A stretch of 64,000 nt of DNA. Origin: Janibacter limosus (lineage in GTDB: Bacteria; Actinomycetota; Actinomycetes; Actinomycetales; Dermatophilaceae). The position numbers and the translations under genes are program-made. Below the pieces are notes generated by a model. That model was not told the DNA's origin and did not search any database. It was given only the letters and a program-made list of their open reading frames with translations. Positions 33,331 through 42,851 of this stretch are shown here, piece after piece; within the stretch, counting starts at the first letter, position 1; every line of letters starts with the position of its first letter. The stretch spans positions 1,550,001 to 1,614,000 of the forward strand of contig NZ_CP036164.1 in NCBI RefSeq assembly GCF_004295485.1, in the 5' to 3' direction.

Positions 33331-34050
33331 TCAGCGCAGCCCAGCCACCAGAGCCTCGACACTCACCCGCGGGCCGGTGAAGAAGGGGACCTCTTCGCGC
33401 ACGTGCAGCCGGGCCTTGGAGGCGCGCAGCTCACGCATGAGGTCGACGATGCGGTGCAGCTCGTCGGCCTCGAAGGCGAGGATCCACTCGTAGTCACCCA
33501 GCGCGAAGGCCGGGATGGTGTTGGCGCGCACGTCCGGGAAGTCGCGGGCCATGCCGCCGTGCTCGGCGAGCATGGAGCGACGGTCCTTCTCGTCCAGGAC
33601 GTACCAGTCGTAGGACCGCACGAAGGGGTAGACGCACACGTAGTCGCGCGGCTCATCACCAGCGAGGAAGGCCGGGACGTGGCTGCGGTTGAACTCCGCC
33701 TGACGGTGCACGGCAGCGTTGGACCACACCGGGTCGAGGTGCCCGCCGAGCTCTGTGCGCAGCAGCCGCTTGTAGGCGTCCTGGAGCATCTCGATCTCGT
33801 CCGCGTGCCACCAGATGAGGACATCCGCGTCAGCGCGCAGGCCGGCGACGTCGTAGACGCCGCGGATGCGCACGCCGGCCTCGGTGAGCTCGGCGAAGAG
33901 CGCCTCGACCTCGTCGGTGATCGCCTCACGGTCGTCGTCGCCGATCGGGTTGACGAGCGCGAAGGCGGAGAACATCGCGTAGTGCACGCTGCTGTTGATC
34001 GCCTCGAGCTGCTCGCGGGTGGGCTTGGCGGGGCTGGGCCTCGTGGTCAT
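33331..34050 (-). CDS. hemQ: Coproheme decarboxylase HemQ (ChdC)
   Basis: A 239-residue chlorite-dismutase-fold enzyme that performs the last step of the coproporphyrin-dependent haem route, turning coproheme III into haem b with peroxide. HemQ features seen are [11 protein letters not shown] near the start, [33 protein letters not shown] with the tyrosine used in decarboxylation, and [19 protein letters not shown] with the probable haem-ligand histidine. Its ATG overlaps the hemY stop, so translation is coupled. HemH and HemE of the same route are encoded elsewhere in the window. Confidence 0.92.
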   Translation of the reverse strand: MTTRPSPAKPTREQLEAINSSVHYAMFSAFALVNPIGDDDREAITDEVEALFAELTEAGVRIRGVYDVAGLRADADVLIWWHADEIEMLQDAYKRLLRTELGGHLDPVWSNAAVHRQAEFNRSHVPAFLAGDEPRDYVCVYPFVRSYDWYVLDEKDRRSMLAEHGGMARDFPDVRANTIPAFALGDYEWILAFEADELHRIVDLMRELRASKARLHVREEVPFFTGPRVSVEALVAGLR

Positions 34051-35462
34051 CTGGGCTCCTGTCGGGTGGTGGACGAAGGGGGAAGCGTGTCGAGGATCGT
34101 CGTGGCAGTCGCGGCGGCATCGGTCAGGACCGCGCCGATGCCCACTCCGTCGTAGGCGGCACCGGTCACCTCGAGACCGGGGACGCCGGCCACCGCGGAG
34201 CGCACCGCGGCGACCCGTCCAGTGTGCCCGAGGTCGTACTGCGGCAGACCGCCGCCCCAGCGCTGGACGTGGGCATCGACGGGCCGCGGCAGGTCGACGC
34301 CGAGAGCACGGCCGATCTCGGCGAGCGCGTCTGCGATGAGCTCGGTGTCGTCGCGCTGGAGGGTGACGACCTCGCCGGCGCGGCCGGCGGAGGCCCGCAG
34401 CAGCACCACGTCGTCGGCGGCCTCACGCACCCAGGCCCACTTGGAGGCGGAGAAGGTGCTCGCCTTGATCGGGCGGCCGTCGACGGCCGGGACGAGGAAG
34501 CCGCTGCCGGGCAGGGGCGGGGCAGTGACGGTGGGCAGCGCGATGGTGATGACCGCCATCGACGCGTACTCGATGCCTGCGAGTGCGCTGGCTGCGGCCG
34601 CTGCGTGGTCCGCAAGGAGCCGTGAGGTCGCGGCCGCAGGGGTCGCGACGACGATGACATCGGCCTCGCGAGCGACCTCCGCGTTGGTCGCGCCCGAGAC
34701 CACCCGCCACCCCGTCGGGGTGCGCTCCAGACGCCGGACGAGGGCGCCGGTCTCGATCCGTCCCCCGGCGTCGACCACGCTGCGGTGCAGGGCCTCGACG
34801 AGGACACCGATGCCACCAGCCAGCCCCATCACCCGTGGGCGTGGGGTCGCATGCGGTGGTGGGAGCAGCGACTCGACGGCCGTGGGCATGGACCGCCCAC
34901 CAGCCATCGCCGCCCACAGCGCAGGCATCGTCGAGCGCAACGACAGGTGGTCGACGCGACCGGCGTAGACCCCACCGAGGAGGGGCTCGACCACTCGGTC
35001 GACGACCGCCCTGCCGTAGACGGTGCCCACCGCGTCGGCGATCGTCACGTCCTCGCTCTCGAGGGCGAAGGGGGCCGGCTGCGCGGCGCGAGCGACCTCC
35101 CCTTCGTCGAGGAGACCGGTGAGGTCGGTCTGCGGACCGGGCACGCCCATGAAGGTCCGGCCGGGGATGGCATGACGCCCGCCTCGGGACCAGAAGGACG
35201 CCGGGACGGGCTCGGGGTGCACGACCTGCTCGGCCAGCCCTAGCTCGGCGAAGAGCTCTCGTGCCGCGACGCTGCTCGCGACGACCGACTCGGCTCCGAC
35301 GTCCACGCGCACGCCGCCGACCGTCTGCTGGCGGACCTTGCCACCCGGGCGGGCGGCGCCGTCGAGGAGGGTCAGCTCGAGGTCGGGGCGAGCCCGCAGC
35401 AGGTGGTGGGCGGTGGCCAGACCCGCCAGTCCCCCACCGATGACGACGACGCGCGGACCCAT
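34047..35462 (-). CDS. hemY: Coproporphyrinogen III oxidase HemY/CgoX (HemG-family FAD enzyme)
   Basis: A 471-residue FAD enzyme of the protoporphyrinogen oxidase family. The dinucleotide motif is [19 protein letters not shown], followed by [19 protein letters not shown], and the C-terminal FAD loop is [14 protein letters not shown]. In organisms with HemQ the enzyme oxidises coproporphyrinogen III to coproporphyrin III, the likely reaction here. It is the first gene of a two-gene operon with hemQ. Divergent from it, the DUF4349 lipoprotein gene starts about 105 bases away; hemE lies beyond that. Confidence 0.9.
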   Translation of the reverse strand: MGPRVVVIGGGLAGLATAHHLLRARPDLELTLLDGAARPGGKVRQQTVGGVRVDVGAESVVASSVAARELFAELGLAEQVVHPEPVPASFWSRGGRHAIPGRTFMGVPGPQTDLTGLLDEGEVARAAQPAPFALESEDVTIADAVGTVYGRAVVDRVVEPLLGGVYAGRVDHLSLRSTMPALWAAMAGGRSMPTAVESLLPPPHATPRPRVMGLAGGIGVLVEALHRSVVDAGGRIETGALVRRLERTPTGWRVVSGATNAEVAREADVIVVATPAAATSRLLADHAAAAASALAGIEYASMAVITIALPTVTAPPLPGSGFLVPAVDGRPIKASTFSASKWAWVREAADDVVLLRASAGRAGEVVTLQRDDTELIADALAEIGRALGVDLPRPVDAHVQRWGGGLPQYDLGHTGRVAAVRSAVAGVPGLEVTGAAYDGVGIGAVLTDAAATATTILDTLPPSSTTRQEPR

Positions 35463-35566
35463 GCCCCAACTCTCCCACCACGTCGATGGAACCGATCCAC
35501 CACCTCACCCCGTCACACCACCATCAGACGGCCGGGAGCACCCGACCACCGAGCAGGGGGTTCGAC

Positions 35567-36520
35567 ATGACCAGGACGACACACGGGCGATGGGCGGCGC
35601 TGGTCGCGGCCGGCGGGCTGGCGCTCACCGGGTGCGCCGTCGGCAGCGACTCGGGCGGCAGCTCCGAGGGCGGCGACGCGGTCTCCCACCAGTCGCAGGC
35701 GAGAGACAGCGACGCGCAGCCGGAGTCGGCTGCCACCTCCGGGTCCGCGGACCGGGGCCAGGGCTCGTCCGACGGCTCGGCGGGCAGCAACGCCTCGAGT
35801 GGCTACAAGGCCCCCATCGATGCGCGCATCGCGCGCACGGCCAGCCTGTCACTCACCGTCAAGGACCTCGAGCAGGCGGCGGCCAAGGTGCGCTCCACGG
35901 CCCGCACCGCCGGTGGCTACGTGTCCGACGAGGACTCCCGCGCCGCCACGGACGAAGGGGGCCGCTCCTGGGCAGAGATCACCGTCACCGTCCCCGTCGA
36001 CAAGCTCGACGCGACGACGACGGACCTCGCGGAGCTCGGCGAGGTCACCAAGCGCACGACCAGCGCCGAGGACCTCACCTCGCAGTACACGGACACCACC
36101 GCCCGGGTGCGTACGAAGACCAAGTCGGTCGAGCGCCTGCGCACCCTCATCGACTCCACCGACGACCTCGACCAGATCGTCACCCTCGAGCGTGAGCTGT
36201 CCACCCGTGAGGCGGACCTGGAGTCGATGACGAGTCAGCAGAAGTCGCTGGAGCAGCGCACCGCCACCGCACCGGTCAGCGTCAGCCTCTCGACCGACGG
36301 GATCGAGGCCGATGCCACCGAGGAGGACGCGACCGGGTTCGTCGCCGGGCTCAGCGAGGGCTGGGGTGCCTTCACCGCCGCGCTGGCTGTCGGGCTGACC
36401 GCGCTCGGGGCGATCACCCCCTTCGCCCTCACGGGAGCGGTGCTGCTGGCCCCGGTCCTGTGGTGGCTGCGTCGTCGCACCGCGCGCCCCGCACCGGTGG
36501 TCGCGGCCCCCGACGAGTGA
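35567..36520 (+). CDS. DUF4349 lipoprotein
   Basis: A 317-residue probable lipoprotein. The N-terminus has an export signal ending in the lipobox LTGC, then a Ser/Asp/Gly-rich linker of about 70 residues. The DUF4349 domain starts near 80 (RIARTASLSLTVKDLEQA, VRSTARTAGGYVSDEDSRA), with a coiled-coil region about residues 185-235 (VERLRTLIDSTDDLDQIVTLERELSTREADLESM read in segments). A C-terminal membrane helix (FALTGAVLLAPVLWWLRRR) ends it. Having both a lipobox and a C-terminal helix is usual for this family. Function is unknown; it lies between haem genes but in the opposite direction. Confidence 0.82.
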   Translation: MTRTTHGRWAALVAAGGLALTGCAVGSDSGGSSEGGDAVSHQSQARDSDAQPESAATSGSADRGQGSSDGSAGSNASSGYKAPIDARIARTASLSLTVKDLEQAAAKVRSTARTAGGYVSDEDSRAATDEGGRSWAEITVTVPVDKLDATTTDLAELGEVTKRTTSAEDLTSQYTDTTARVRTKTKSVERLRTLIDSTDDLDQIVTLERELSTREADLESMTSQQKSLEQRTATAPVSVSLSTDGIEADATEEDATGFVAGLSEGWGAFTAALAVGLTALGAITPFALTGAVLLAPVLWWLRRRTARPAPVVAAPDE

Positions 36521-36523
36521 GCG

Positions 36524-37567
36524 TCAGCGCGCGCTGACCTCGTGGACCAGCTCGACGACGCGGGTGAGGACGACGGGGTCGGTGTCGGGCAGGACCCCGT
36601 GACCGAGGTTGAAGATGTGGCCGGGCGCCGAGCGGCCCTCCGCGAGGATGCGACGGACCTCGCGCTCGATGACCTCCCACGGGGCGAAGAGCAGCGCCGG
36701 GTCGAGGTTGCCCTGGACCGGGTGGGTGCCGCCGACGCGCTCGATGGCGTCGGCCAGGTTGACCCGGTAGTCGACACCGATGACCTCGGTCCCGGCACCG
36801 GCCATGTCGGCGAGCAGCTCTCCGGTCCCGACGCCGAAGTGGATGCGTGGGACACCGGAGTCGGCGAGCGCCGCCAGCGTCGCGCGGCTGTGCGGGAGGA
36901 CGTACTCGCGGTAGTCGGCGCGGGAGAGGAAGCCGGCCCAGGAGTCGAAGAGCTGGACGGCGCTGGCGCCGGCCGCGACCTGGACCTTGAGGAAGGCCGC
37001 GGAGATCTGCGTGAGGCGCTCGCACAGGTCGTTCCACAGCTGCGGGTCGCCGTGCATGAGGGACTTGGTCAGCTCGTGGTTCTTGCTCGGCCCGCCCTCG
37101 ATCAGGTACGAGGCCAGGGTGAAGGGAGCGCCGGCGAAGCCGATGAGCGGCGTCGCGCCCAGCTCCAGCACCGTGCGGCGGACCGACTCGGTGATGTCCG
37201 GGATCATCTCGGGCGTCAGCTCGGGGATCCGGTCGAGGTCGGCGCGGGACTCGAAGGGGTCGTCCAGGACCGGACCGACGCCGGGCTCGATGTCGATCTC
37301 GATCCCGGTGGCCTCGAGCGGGACGACGATGTCGGAGAAGAAGATCGCCGCGTCGACCCGGTGGCGGCGCACCGGCTGGAGGGTGATCTCGGTGACCAGG
37401 TCCGGTGTGCGGCAGGCCTGCAGCATGTCGGTCCCGCGGCGCAGCTCGCGGTACTCGGGCAGCGAGCGCCCGGCCTGGCGCATGAACCACACCGGGGTGT
37501 GCGGGACGGACTCCCCGCGGGCCGCGCGGACCAGGGGGCTGTCGGAAGGATCGGCTGAGTTCGTCAC
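36524..37567 (-). CDS. hemE: Uroporphyrinogen decarboxylase
   Basis: A 347-residue TIM-barrel enzyme that removes four carboxyls from uroporphyrinogen III to make coproporphyrinogen III. Signature segments are [20 protein letters not shown] with the substrate arginines, [14 protein letters not shown] with the catalytic aspartate, [20 protein letters not shown], and [13 protein letters not shown]. It starts with GTG at 37567 and ends three bases from the DUF4349 gene (convergent). It supplies the pathway that HemY, HemH and HemQ complete. About 100 bases separate it from the divergent DUF3000 gene. Confidence 0.95.
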   Translation of the reverse strand: MTNSADPSDSPLVRAARGESVPHTPVWFMRQAGRSLPEYRELRRGTDMLQACRTPDLVTEITLQPVRRHRVDAAIFFSDIVVPLEATGIEIDIEPGVGPVLDDPFESRADLDRIPELTPEMIPDITESVRRTVLELGATPLIGFAGAPFTLASYLIEGGPSKNHELTKSLMHGDPQLWNDLCERLTQISAAFLKVQVAAGASAVQLFDSWAGFLSRADYREYVLPHSRATLAALADSGVPRIHFGVGTGELLADMAGAGTEVIGVDYRVNLADAIERVGGTHPVQGNLDPALLFAPWEVIEREVRRILAEGRSAPGHIFNLGHGVLPDTDPVVLTRVVELVHEVSAR

Positions 37568-37670
37568 GCCCGCATCCTCCCATGCGGGCCCCCGACGACG
37601 CCCCCGGTGTCTGCCCCCTCCACGGCGTGCCTTCCCGCGTCTGCGGCCCCCCGAGACCTAGTCTCACGGA

Positions 37671-38252
37671 GTGGCAACCCGACAGATCTCCGACGTGCAG
37701 TCCACGGACTTCGAGCACGCCCTGCGCGCCCTGCACGCGGCCCGCCTGCGACCCGAGGTCCGACTGACCGAGGTCCCTGCTCCGACGCGCCTGGCCCCCC
37801 ACGCCGTGGCGATGACCGCCGACATCGTCGACCCCTCCGACGACGAGGACATCGCGACCGGACGCTTCGTCCTGCTGCACGACCCGGACGAGCCGGAGCC
37901 GTGGGGCAGCGCGTGGCGCGTGGTCACCTTCTCCCGGGCAGAGCTCGAGGCGGAGGTCGCTGGCGACCCGATGCTCGGTGCCGTCGGCTGGTCCTGGCTG
38001 ACCGATGCCCTCGAGGCCCACGACATCACCCCGGTCAACCTCGCCGGCACCGTGACCCACGTCGTCTCCGAGTCCTTCGCCGACCTCGAGGCGCGCGAGC
38101 CCGACGTCGAGATGGAGATCCGCGCCTCGTGGAGCCCCACCGACTCGTCGGTCGGCCACCACCTCGAGGCGTGGGTCGACATGCTCGGCACGGTCGGCGG
38201 TCTGCCGCCGCTGCCCTCGGGCGTCGTGGCCCTGCCGGGACGGCGCCGGTGA
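37671..38252 (+). CDS. DUF3000 family protein
   Basis: A 193-residue actinobacterial protein of unknown function. It has no membrane segment. Characteristic parts are FEHALRALHAARLRPEVRLTEVPAP, LAPHAVAMTADI, GRFVLLHDPDEPEPW and GAVGWSWLTDALEAH. In actinobacteria a DUF3000 gene commonly precedes the ribonuclease D gene, as here, with the GTG of the second overlapping the stop of the first. The GTG start is preceded by a GAGACctaGTCTC inverted repeat at 37653-37665. Confidence 0.85.
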   Translation: MATRQISDVQSTDFEHALRALHAARLRPEVRLTEVPAPTRLAPHAVAMTADIVDPSDDEDIATGRFVLLHDPDEPEPWGSAWRVVTFSRAELEAEVAGDPMLGAVGWSWLTDALEAHDITPVNLAGTVTHVVSESFADLEAREPDVEMEIRASWSPTDSSVGHHLEAWVDMLGTVGGLPPLPSGVVALPGRRR

Positions 38253-39475
38253 GCGACGACCACGAGAGCGAAGGGAGCGAGCCCGCACCTCTGCCTGTCC
38301 TCACCGAGCCGGCCGAGGGCGTCCCGCCCGTCATCACCCGTGAGTCCGAGCTCGACGACTGCGCCGCCGCGATCGCGGACGGCTACGGCCCGGTCGCACT
38401 GGACGCCGAGCGCGCGTCCGGCTACCGCTACGGGCAGGCGGCCTATCTCGTCCAGGTCCGCCGCGAGGGCTCGGGCACCTGGCTCATCGACCCGGTCTAC
38501 CTGCCGGACCTGACGCCGCTGGACCGCGCCATCGGCACCGGCGAGTGGATCCTGCACGCCGCGACGCAGGACCTGACCTGCCTGGCTGACGTCGGTCTGC
38601 GGCCCCGTCAGATCTTCGACACCGAGCTCGCCGCCCGGCTCATCGGTCTCCCCCGCGTCGGACTCGCCGCGGTCATCGAGCGCTACCTCGGCATCAGCCT
38701 GGCCAAGGAGCACTCGGCCGTCGACTGGTCAACGCGTCCGCTGCCCGAGCCGTGGCTGCGCTACGCCGCCCTCGACGTCGAGGTGCTCACCGAGGTGCGC
38801 AACCTCATGGGCATCGACCTGGCCGAGCAGGGCAAGAGCGAGTGGGCCCGGCAGGAGTTCGAGGCCCTCCTCTCCTGGCGTCCTGCGGTCAAGGAGGACC
38901 CCTGGCGGCGCACCTCGGGCCTGCACAAGATCCGCCAGCCCCGGGTCCTCGCGACGGTCCGTGAGCTCTGGTACGAGCGCGACCACATCGCCCGCGACCG
39001 CGACACCTCGCCGGGGCGGGTCATCCCCGACACCGCCCTCGTCGAGATCGCCCTCGCCAACCCGGAGGCACCCGGCGACCTGCCCCGTGGGCACCGCGCC
39101 ATCCAGCGCAGCCAGCGCGCCTGGCTCGAGGCCGTCGCGCGGGCTCGCGCCCTGCCCGACGACGACCTGCCGCCTGCGTCGGTCAAGTCCGACGGCCCGC
39201 CCCCGCAGCGGTCCTGGGCCAACCGCGACCCGGTCGCCGCCGAGCGCCTCACCGACACCCGGGAGCGCCTCGCGGTCTTTGCCGAGGAGCACACCATCCC
39301 GATCGAGAACGTCTGCTCGCCAGACCCCCTTCGGCGGGTGATCTGGACGCCGCCGGCCGAGCGCTCCCCCGAGGCCTTCGCCGAGTCCTTGGCGCAGCTC
39401 GGGGTGCGCCCGTGGCAGCGTGAGATCGTCGCGCCGCTGATCGCCGAGGCCTTCGCGGCGCACCCCGACGACTGA
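38249..39475 (+). CDS. rnd: Ribonuclease D-like 3'-5' exonuclease with HRDC domain
   Basis: A 408-residue DEDD exonuclease. Exo I is GPVALDAERASGYRY, exo II is WILHAATQDLTCL, exo III is WLRYAALDVEVLTEV; they carry the metal-binding acidic residues. An HRDC domain for nucleic-acid binding follows at about 215-300 (WRRTSGLHKI, VRELWYERDHIARDRDTSPGRVIPD). The remaining part is an actinobacterial C-terminal extension. It should trim 3' ends of tRNA and other stable RNA. The GTG at 38249 overlaps the DUF3000 stop. It ends 76 bases before the MurA-like gene. Confidence 0.88.
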   Translation: MSDDHESEGSEPAPLPVLTEPAEGVPPVITRESELDDCAAAIADGYGPVALDAERASGYRYGQAAYLVQVRREGSGTWLIDPVYLPDLTPLDRAIGTGEWILHAATQDLTCLADVGLRPRQIFDTELAARLIGLPRVGLAAVIERYLGISLAKEHSAVDWSTRPLPEPWLRYAALDVEVLTEVRNLMGIDLAEQGKSEWARQEFEALLSWRPAVKEDPWRRTSGLHKIRQPRVLATVRELWYERDHIARDRDTSPGRVIPDTALVEIALANPEAPGDLPRGHRAIQRSQRAWLEAVARARALPDDDLPPASVKSDGPPPQRSWANRDPVAAERLTDTRERLAVFAEEHTIPIENVCSPDPLRRVIWTPPAERSPEAFAESLAQLGVRPWQREIVAPLIAEAFAAHPDD

Positions 39476-39518
39476 GGGACGCAGCATGCCCCTCGACACG
39501 CGGACCCCAGACGATCTG

Positions 39519-39540
39519 CATTTATCTCATATATGGGTTA
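39519..39540 (+). promoter_or_regulatory. AT-rich promoter/operator region of the XRE-MurA gene
   Basis: CATTTATCTCATATATGGGTTA is the most AT-rich run in this stretch and lies 12 bases before the ATG, so the leader would be very short. It contains a TATATG-like -10. Because the gene encodes its own helix-turn-helix domain, an autoregulatory operator here is plausible but not shown. Confidence 0.4.
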
Positions 39541-39551
39541 CCTTGGGTGAC

Positions 39552-41093
39552 ATGTCTGATGACTATCTCGCCCGGATCGGCACCACGATCAAGGAAGCGC
39601 GCAACCGCGCCGGCCTGTCCCAGTCCGATCTCGCCACCAAGCTCGAGACCAGCCAGAGCGCTGTCGCCCGGATCGAGGCCGGAGGGCAGAACCTGACCCT
39701 CGACAACCTCGCCCGGATCAGCGAAGCCCTGGACACCGAGCTCGTGGCCCTCACCCGGACCCCCAGCAGCGGCGCCGTCCACCTCAAGATCGAGGGTGGC
39801 CGGCAGCTGTCCGGCGCCATCGACGTCAAGACGAGCAAGAACGCCGCCGTCGCCCTGCTCTGCGCCTCGCTGCTCAACAAGGGCACGACGACGCTGCGCA
39901 GCCTCGCTCGCATCGAGGAGGTCAACCGCATCCTCGAGGTGCTCAACTCCATCGGCGTGCAGACCCGCTGGCTGCCTGGCAGCTCCGACCTGGAGATCAC
40001 GCCGCCGGCGCGGCTGAGCCTGGACACGATGGACGAGGAGGCTGCCCGCCGCACCCGCACGGTCATCATGTTCCTCGGCCCGCTGCTGCACGAGTTCGAC
40101 AACTTCAGCCTGCCGTACGCCGGCGGTTGCGACCTCGGCACGCGGACGGTCGAGCCGCACATGACCTCACTGACCCACTTCGGGCTCGACGTCGAGGCCA
40201 CCCAGGGCTCCTACGCGGCCACCGCCAGCGGCGTGGTCGACTCGGACAAGGCCATCATCCTGACCGAGCGCGGCGACACCGTCACCGAGAATGCACTGAT
40301 GGCCGCTGCCCGCCACCCGGGCCGCACGACCATCCGCAACGCCTCGCCCAACTACATGGTCCAGGACCTGTGCTTCTTCCTCGAGAAGCTCGGCGTGAGC
40401 GTCGAGGGCATCGGGACGACCACCCTCGTCATCACGGGCAAGAAGGACATCGACGTCGACGTCGAGTACTCCCCCAGCGAGGACCCGATCGAGGCGATGA
40501 GCCTCATCGCCGCCGCGGTGGTCACCAAGTCCGAGATCACCATCCGGCGTTCGCCCATCGAGTTCCTCGAGATCGAGCTCGCCACCCTGTCGGGCATGGG
40601 CATGCAGTACTCGTTGTCCGCGGAGTACCTCGCCGACAACGGCCGCACCCGGCTCGTCGACATCACCACGCACCCGGGGCCGCTCAAGGCGCCGATCGAC
40701 AAGATCCACCCGATGCCCTTCCCGGGCCTCAACATCGACAACCTGCCCTTCTTCGCGCTCATCGCCGCGTGTGCAGAGGGCACCACGACGATCCACGACT
40801 GGGTCTACGACAACCGGGCGATCTACCTCACCGAGCTGAACAAGATCGGCGGCAAGGTGACGCTCATGGACCCGCACCGGGTCCTCGTCGAGGGCCCCAA
40901 CCGGTGGCGCGCCAACGAGGTCACCTGCCCGCCGGCGCTGCGCCCCGGCGTGGTCGTCCTGCTGGCGATGCTCGCCGCGCCGGGCACGTCCTACCTGCGC
41001 AATGTCTACGTCATCCACCGCGGCTACGAGGACCTCGCCGAGCGTCTCAACGCGCTGGGTGCCAGCGTGCAGCCCTTCCGCGACATCGGCTGA
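39552..41093 (+). CDS. MurA-like enolpyruvyl transferase fused to an N-terminal XRE helix-turn-helix
   Basis: A 513-residue fusion. Residues 8-65 are a Cro/CI helix-turn-helix (IGTTIKEARNRAGLSQSDLA, TSQSAVARIEAGGQNLTLDNL). From about 75 the protein is a complete EPSP/MurA fold: the substrate pair K96-N97 in VKTSKNAAVAL, and YAGGCDLGTRTVEPHM with Cys193 in the place of the MurA active-site Cys115. It would transfer enolpyruvate from PEP to UDP-GlcNAc in peptidoglycan synthesis, or it is a regulator keeping the enzyme fold as a sensor. A separate murA is not in the window. It ends at a strong terminator. Confidence 0.82.
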   Translation: MSDDYLARIGTTIKEARNRAGLSQSDLATKLETSQSAVARIEAGGQNLTLDNLARISEALDTELVALTRTPSSGAVHLKIEGGRQLSGAIDVKTSKNAAVALLCASLLNKGTTTLRSLARIEEVNRILEVLNSIGVQTRWLPGSSDLEITPPARLSLDTMDEEAARRTRTVIMFLGPLLHEFDNFSLPYAGGCDLGTRTVEPHMTSLTHFGLDVEATQGSYAATASGVVDSDKAIILTERGDTVTENALMAAARHPGRTTIRNASPNYMVQDLCFFLEKLGVSVEGIGTTTLVITGKKDIDVDVEYSPSEDPIEAMSLIAAAVVTKSEITIRRSPIEFLEIELATLSGMGMQYSLSAEYLADNGRTRLVDITTHPGPLKAPIDKIHPMPFPGLNIDNLPFFALIAACAEGTTTIHDWVYDNRAIYLTELNKIGGKVTLMDPHRVLVEGPNRWRANEVTCPPALRPGVVVLLAMLAAPGTSYLRNVYVIHRGYEDLAERLNALGASVQPFRDIG

Positions 41094-41115
41094 CCCGGCA
41101 CCACGCACGACCGCG

Positions 41116-41149
41116 GGAGGCCCCCACCGGATCACCGGTGGGGGCCTCC
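41116..41149 (+). terminator. Strong terminator after the XRE-MurA gene
   Basis: The arms 41116-41130 and 41135-41149 form a perfect 15-bp GC-rich stem around the loop ATCA, followed by TTCGTC. It is positioned to serve both the XRE-MurA gene and the converging GntP gene. Confidence 0.85.
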
Positions 41150-41184
41150 TTCGTCATGGGCGAGACCGCGCGCGGGGCGCTCGG

Positions 41185-42675
41185 TCAGAAGCTGCCGAAG
41201 ATCGATCCGAGCACGATGATGGCGACCAGCGACAGGACCGGGACGAGGATCGCGACGACCGCGATGTCCTTGTAGGACTGCCGGTGGCTCAGGCCGCAGA
41301 TGGCGAGCAGGGTGATGACGGCGCCGTTGTGCGGCAGGGCGTCGAAGCCACCCGAGGAGATCGCCGTGACGCGGTGGACCAGCTCGAGGGAGATGCCCTG
41401 GGACATCGCCATCTCCTTGAACTGGGTGCCGAGCGCCTCGAGCGCGATGCTCATGCCGCCGGACGCCGAGCCGGTGATGCCCGCGAGGACGTTGACCGAC
41501 AGGGCCAGTGAGACGAGCGGGTTGCCCGAGACGCCCAGGACCGCGTCCTTGATCGTCGTGAAGGCTGCCAGCGAGGCGATGACCGCGCCGTACCCGACCT
41601 CGGAGGCGGTGTTGAAGATCGGCAGGAGCGAGCCCATGGTGCCCTCGTTGACGGCGCCCTTGACGTCGCCGATGCGAGTCCAGTTGGCCGCCAGGACGAT
41701 GGCGATCGAGGCCACCAGCGCGACGATGATGCCCCAGATGCCGGCGACGTCGTCGATACCGACCGAGCCGTAGGCGTCCTGCTTGAGGTAGTCGAAGTCC
41801 ATGCTGGGGAAGATCCAGTTGACCAGCGCGTAGTTGAGCGCGATGACGACGACGATCGGGAGGAAGGCCAGGGCCCACGGGACCGTGGGTCGCTCCATGA
41901 TGTGCTCGTCGGCCGCGGAGGACTCGATGGTCGCTGCGACCGGTGCCTCGTCCGTGGCCTCGCGGTCCTTGGCCTCCAGGTCCTTGTCCTTCTTGCCGCG
42001 GCCGAAGAAGCCGCCGCCCTTCATCACCGGAGGCTCGTAGACCTCCCCGGCCGCGACGAGCGTGCTCGAGCGGCGGTTGAGGTAGGCGACCCCACCGCCG
42101 AACATGATCAGGCCGGCGATCAGGCCCAGGCCGGGCGCGGCGAAGGCGTTGGTGCCGAAGTAGGGCGAGGGGATCGCGTTCTGGATCGCAGGCGTGCCGG
42201 GCAGCGCCGTCATGGTGAAGGTGAAGGAGCCCAGGGCGATCGTCGCCGGGATGAGCCGCTTGGGGATGCCCGACTCCTTGAAGAGGGCGGCCGCGATCGG
42301 GAAGACGGCGAAGGCCACGACGAAGAGCGAGACGCCGCCGTAGGTGAGGATGCCGCAGGCGAGGACGATCGCGAGGATGGCACGCTGCGCGCCGATCTTG
42401 TCGACGATGAAGTCGGCGATCGCCTTGGCCGAGCCGCTGACATCCATCACCTTGCCGAAGATGGCGCCCAGGAGGAAGAGCGGGAAGTACGTCATGGCGT
42501 ACTTGCCCAGGGCCGGCATGAAGACCTGGGTGTAGGTGGCCAGCATCGGGCCGCCTGCCATGAGGGTCGCCAGGAGGGCGAGCAGTGGGGCGAGGATCAG
42601 CACGTTGATGCCGCGGTAGGCCAGGTACATGAGCAGGCCGAGCGACAGGATGATGCCGATGAGTCCGAGGGACAT
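41185..42675 (-). CDS. GntP-family permease
   Basis: A 496-residue membrane transporter with about a dozen hydrophobic segments, from LIGIILSLGLLMYLAYRG to VVAILVPVLSLVAIIVLGS. GntP features are PLLALLATLMAGG, LPGTPAIQNAIPSPYFG and the re-entrant SGGFDALPHNGAVITLLAICG. A hydrophilic loop of about 70 residues (FGRGKKDKDLEAKDREATDE) sits in the middle. GntP proteins take up gluconate and other small hydroxy acids; the divergent neighbour is a 3-hydroxybutyrate dehydrogenase, so 3-hydroxybutyrate is the likely substrate (inference from context). It starts at ATG 42675. Confidence 0.85.
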   Translation of the reverse strand: MSLGLIGIILSLGLLMYLAYRGINVLILAPLLALLATLMAGGPMLATYTQVFMPALGKYAMTYFPLFLLGAIFGKVMDVSGSAKAIADFIVDKIGAQRAILAIVLACGILTYGGVSLFVVAFAVFPIAAALFKESGIPKRLIPATIALGSFTFTMTALPGTPAIQNAIPSPYFGTNAFAAPGLGLIAGLIMFGGGVAYLNRRSSTLVAAGEVYEPPVMKGGGFFGRGKKDKDLEAKDREATDEAPVAATIESSAADEHIMERPTVPWALAFLPIVVVIALNYALVNWIFPSMDFDYLKQDAYGSVGIDDVAGIWGIIVALVASIAIVLAANWTRIGDVKGAVNEGTMGSLLPIFNTASEVGYGAVIASLAAFTTIKDAVLGVSGNPLVSLALSVNVLAGITGSASGGMSIALEALGTQFKEMAMSQGISLELVHRVTAISSGGFDALPHNGAVITLLAICGLSHRQSYKDIAVVAILVPVLSLVAIIVLGSIFGSF

Positions 42676-42851
42676 CGGTGTCTCCTACAGTCGAGTTCAG
42701 GACGCGACGTCGAGCAGGCGACGTCGCTGTGGCGTGATCGATGGTGGCACCCTCGATCCGCGAACTGCGGGTGTGCCGCCACACCTTCTGCGGCAAATCA
42801 TGTGCTGCCGGTCCATGCGCAGGTCGAGGGTCGACTCATACGTTGCTCGTC
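42676..42851. promoter_or_regulatory. Divergent control region between permease and dehydrogenase genes
   Basis: The 176-base gap carries GGTGTGccgcCACACC (42770-42785), an inverted repeat suited to a dimeric regulator, and a pair of GCGACGTCG direct repeats around 42705-42730. The PucR-type regulator encoded two genes downstream is the obvious candidate to bind here. No clear -35/-10 pair is seen on either strand. Confidence 0.4.
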
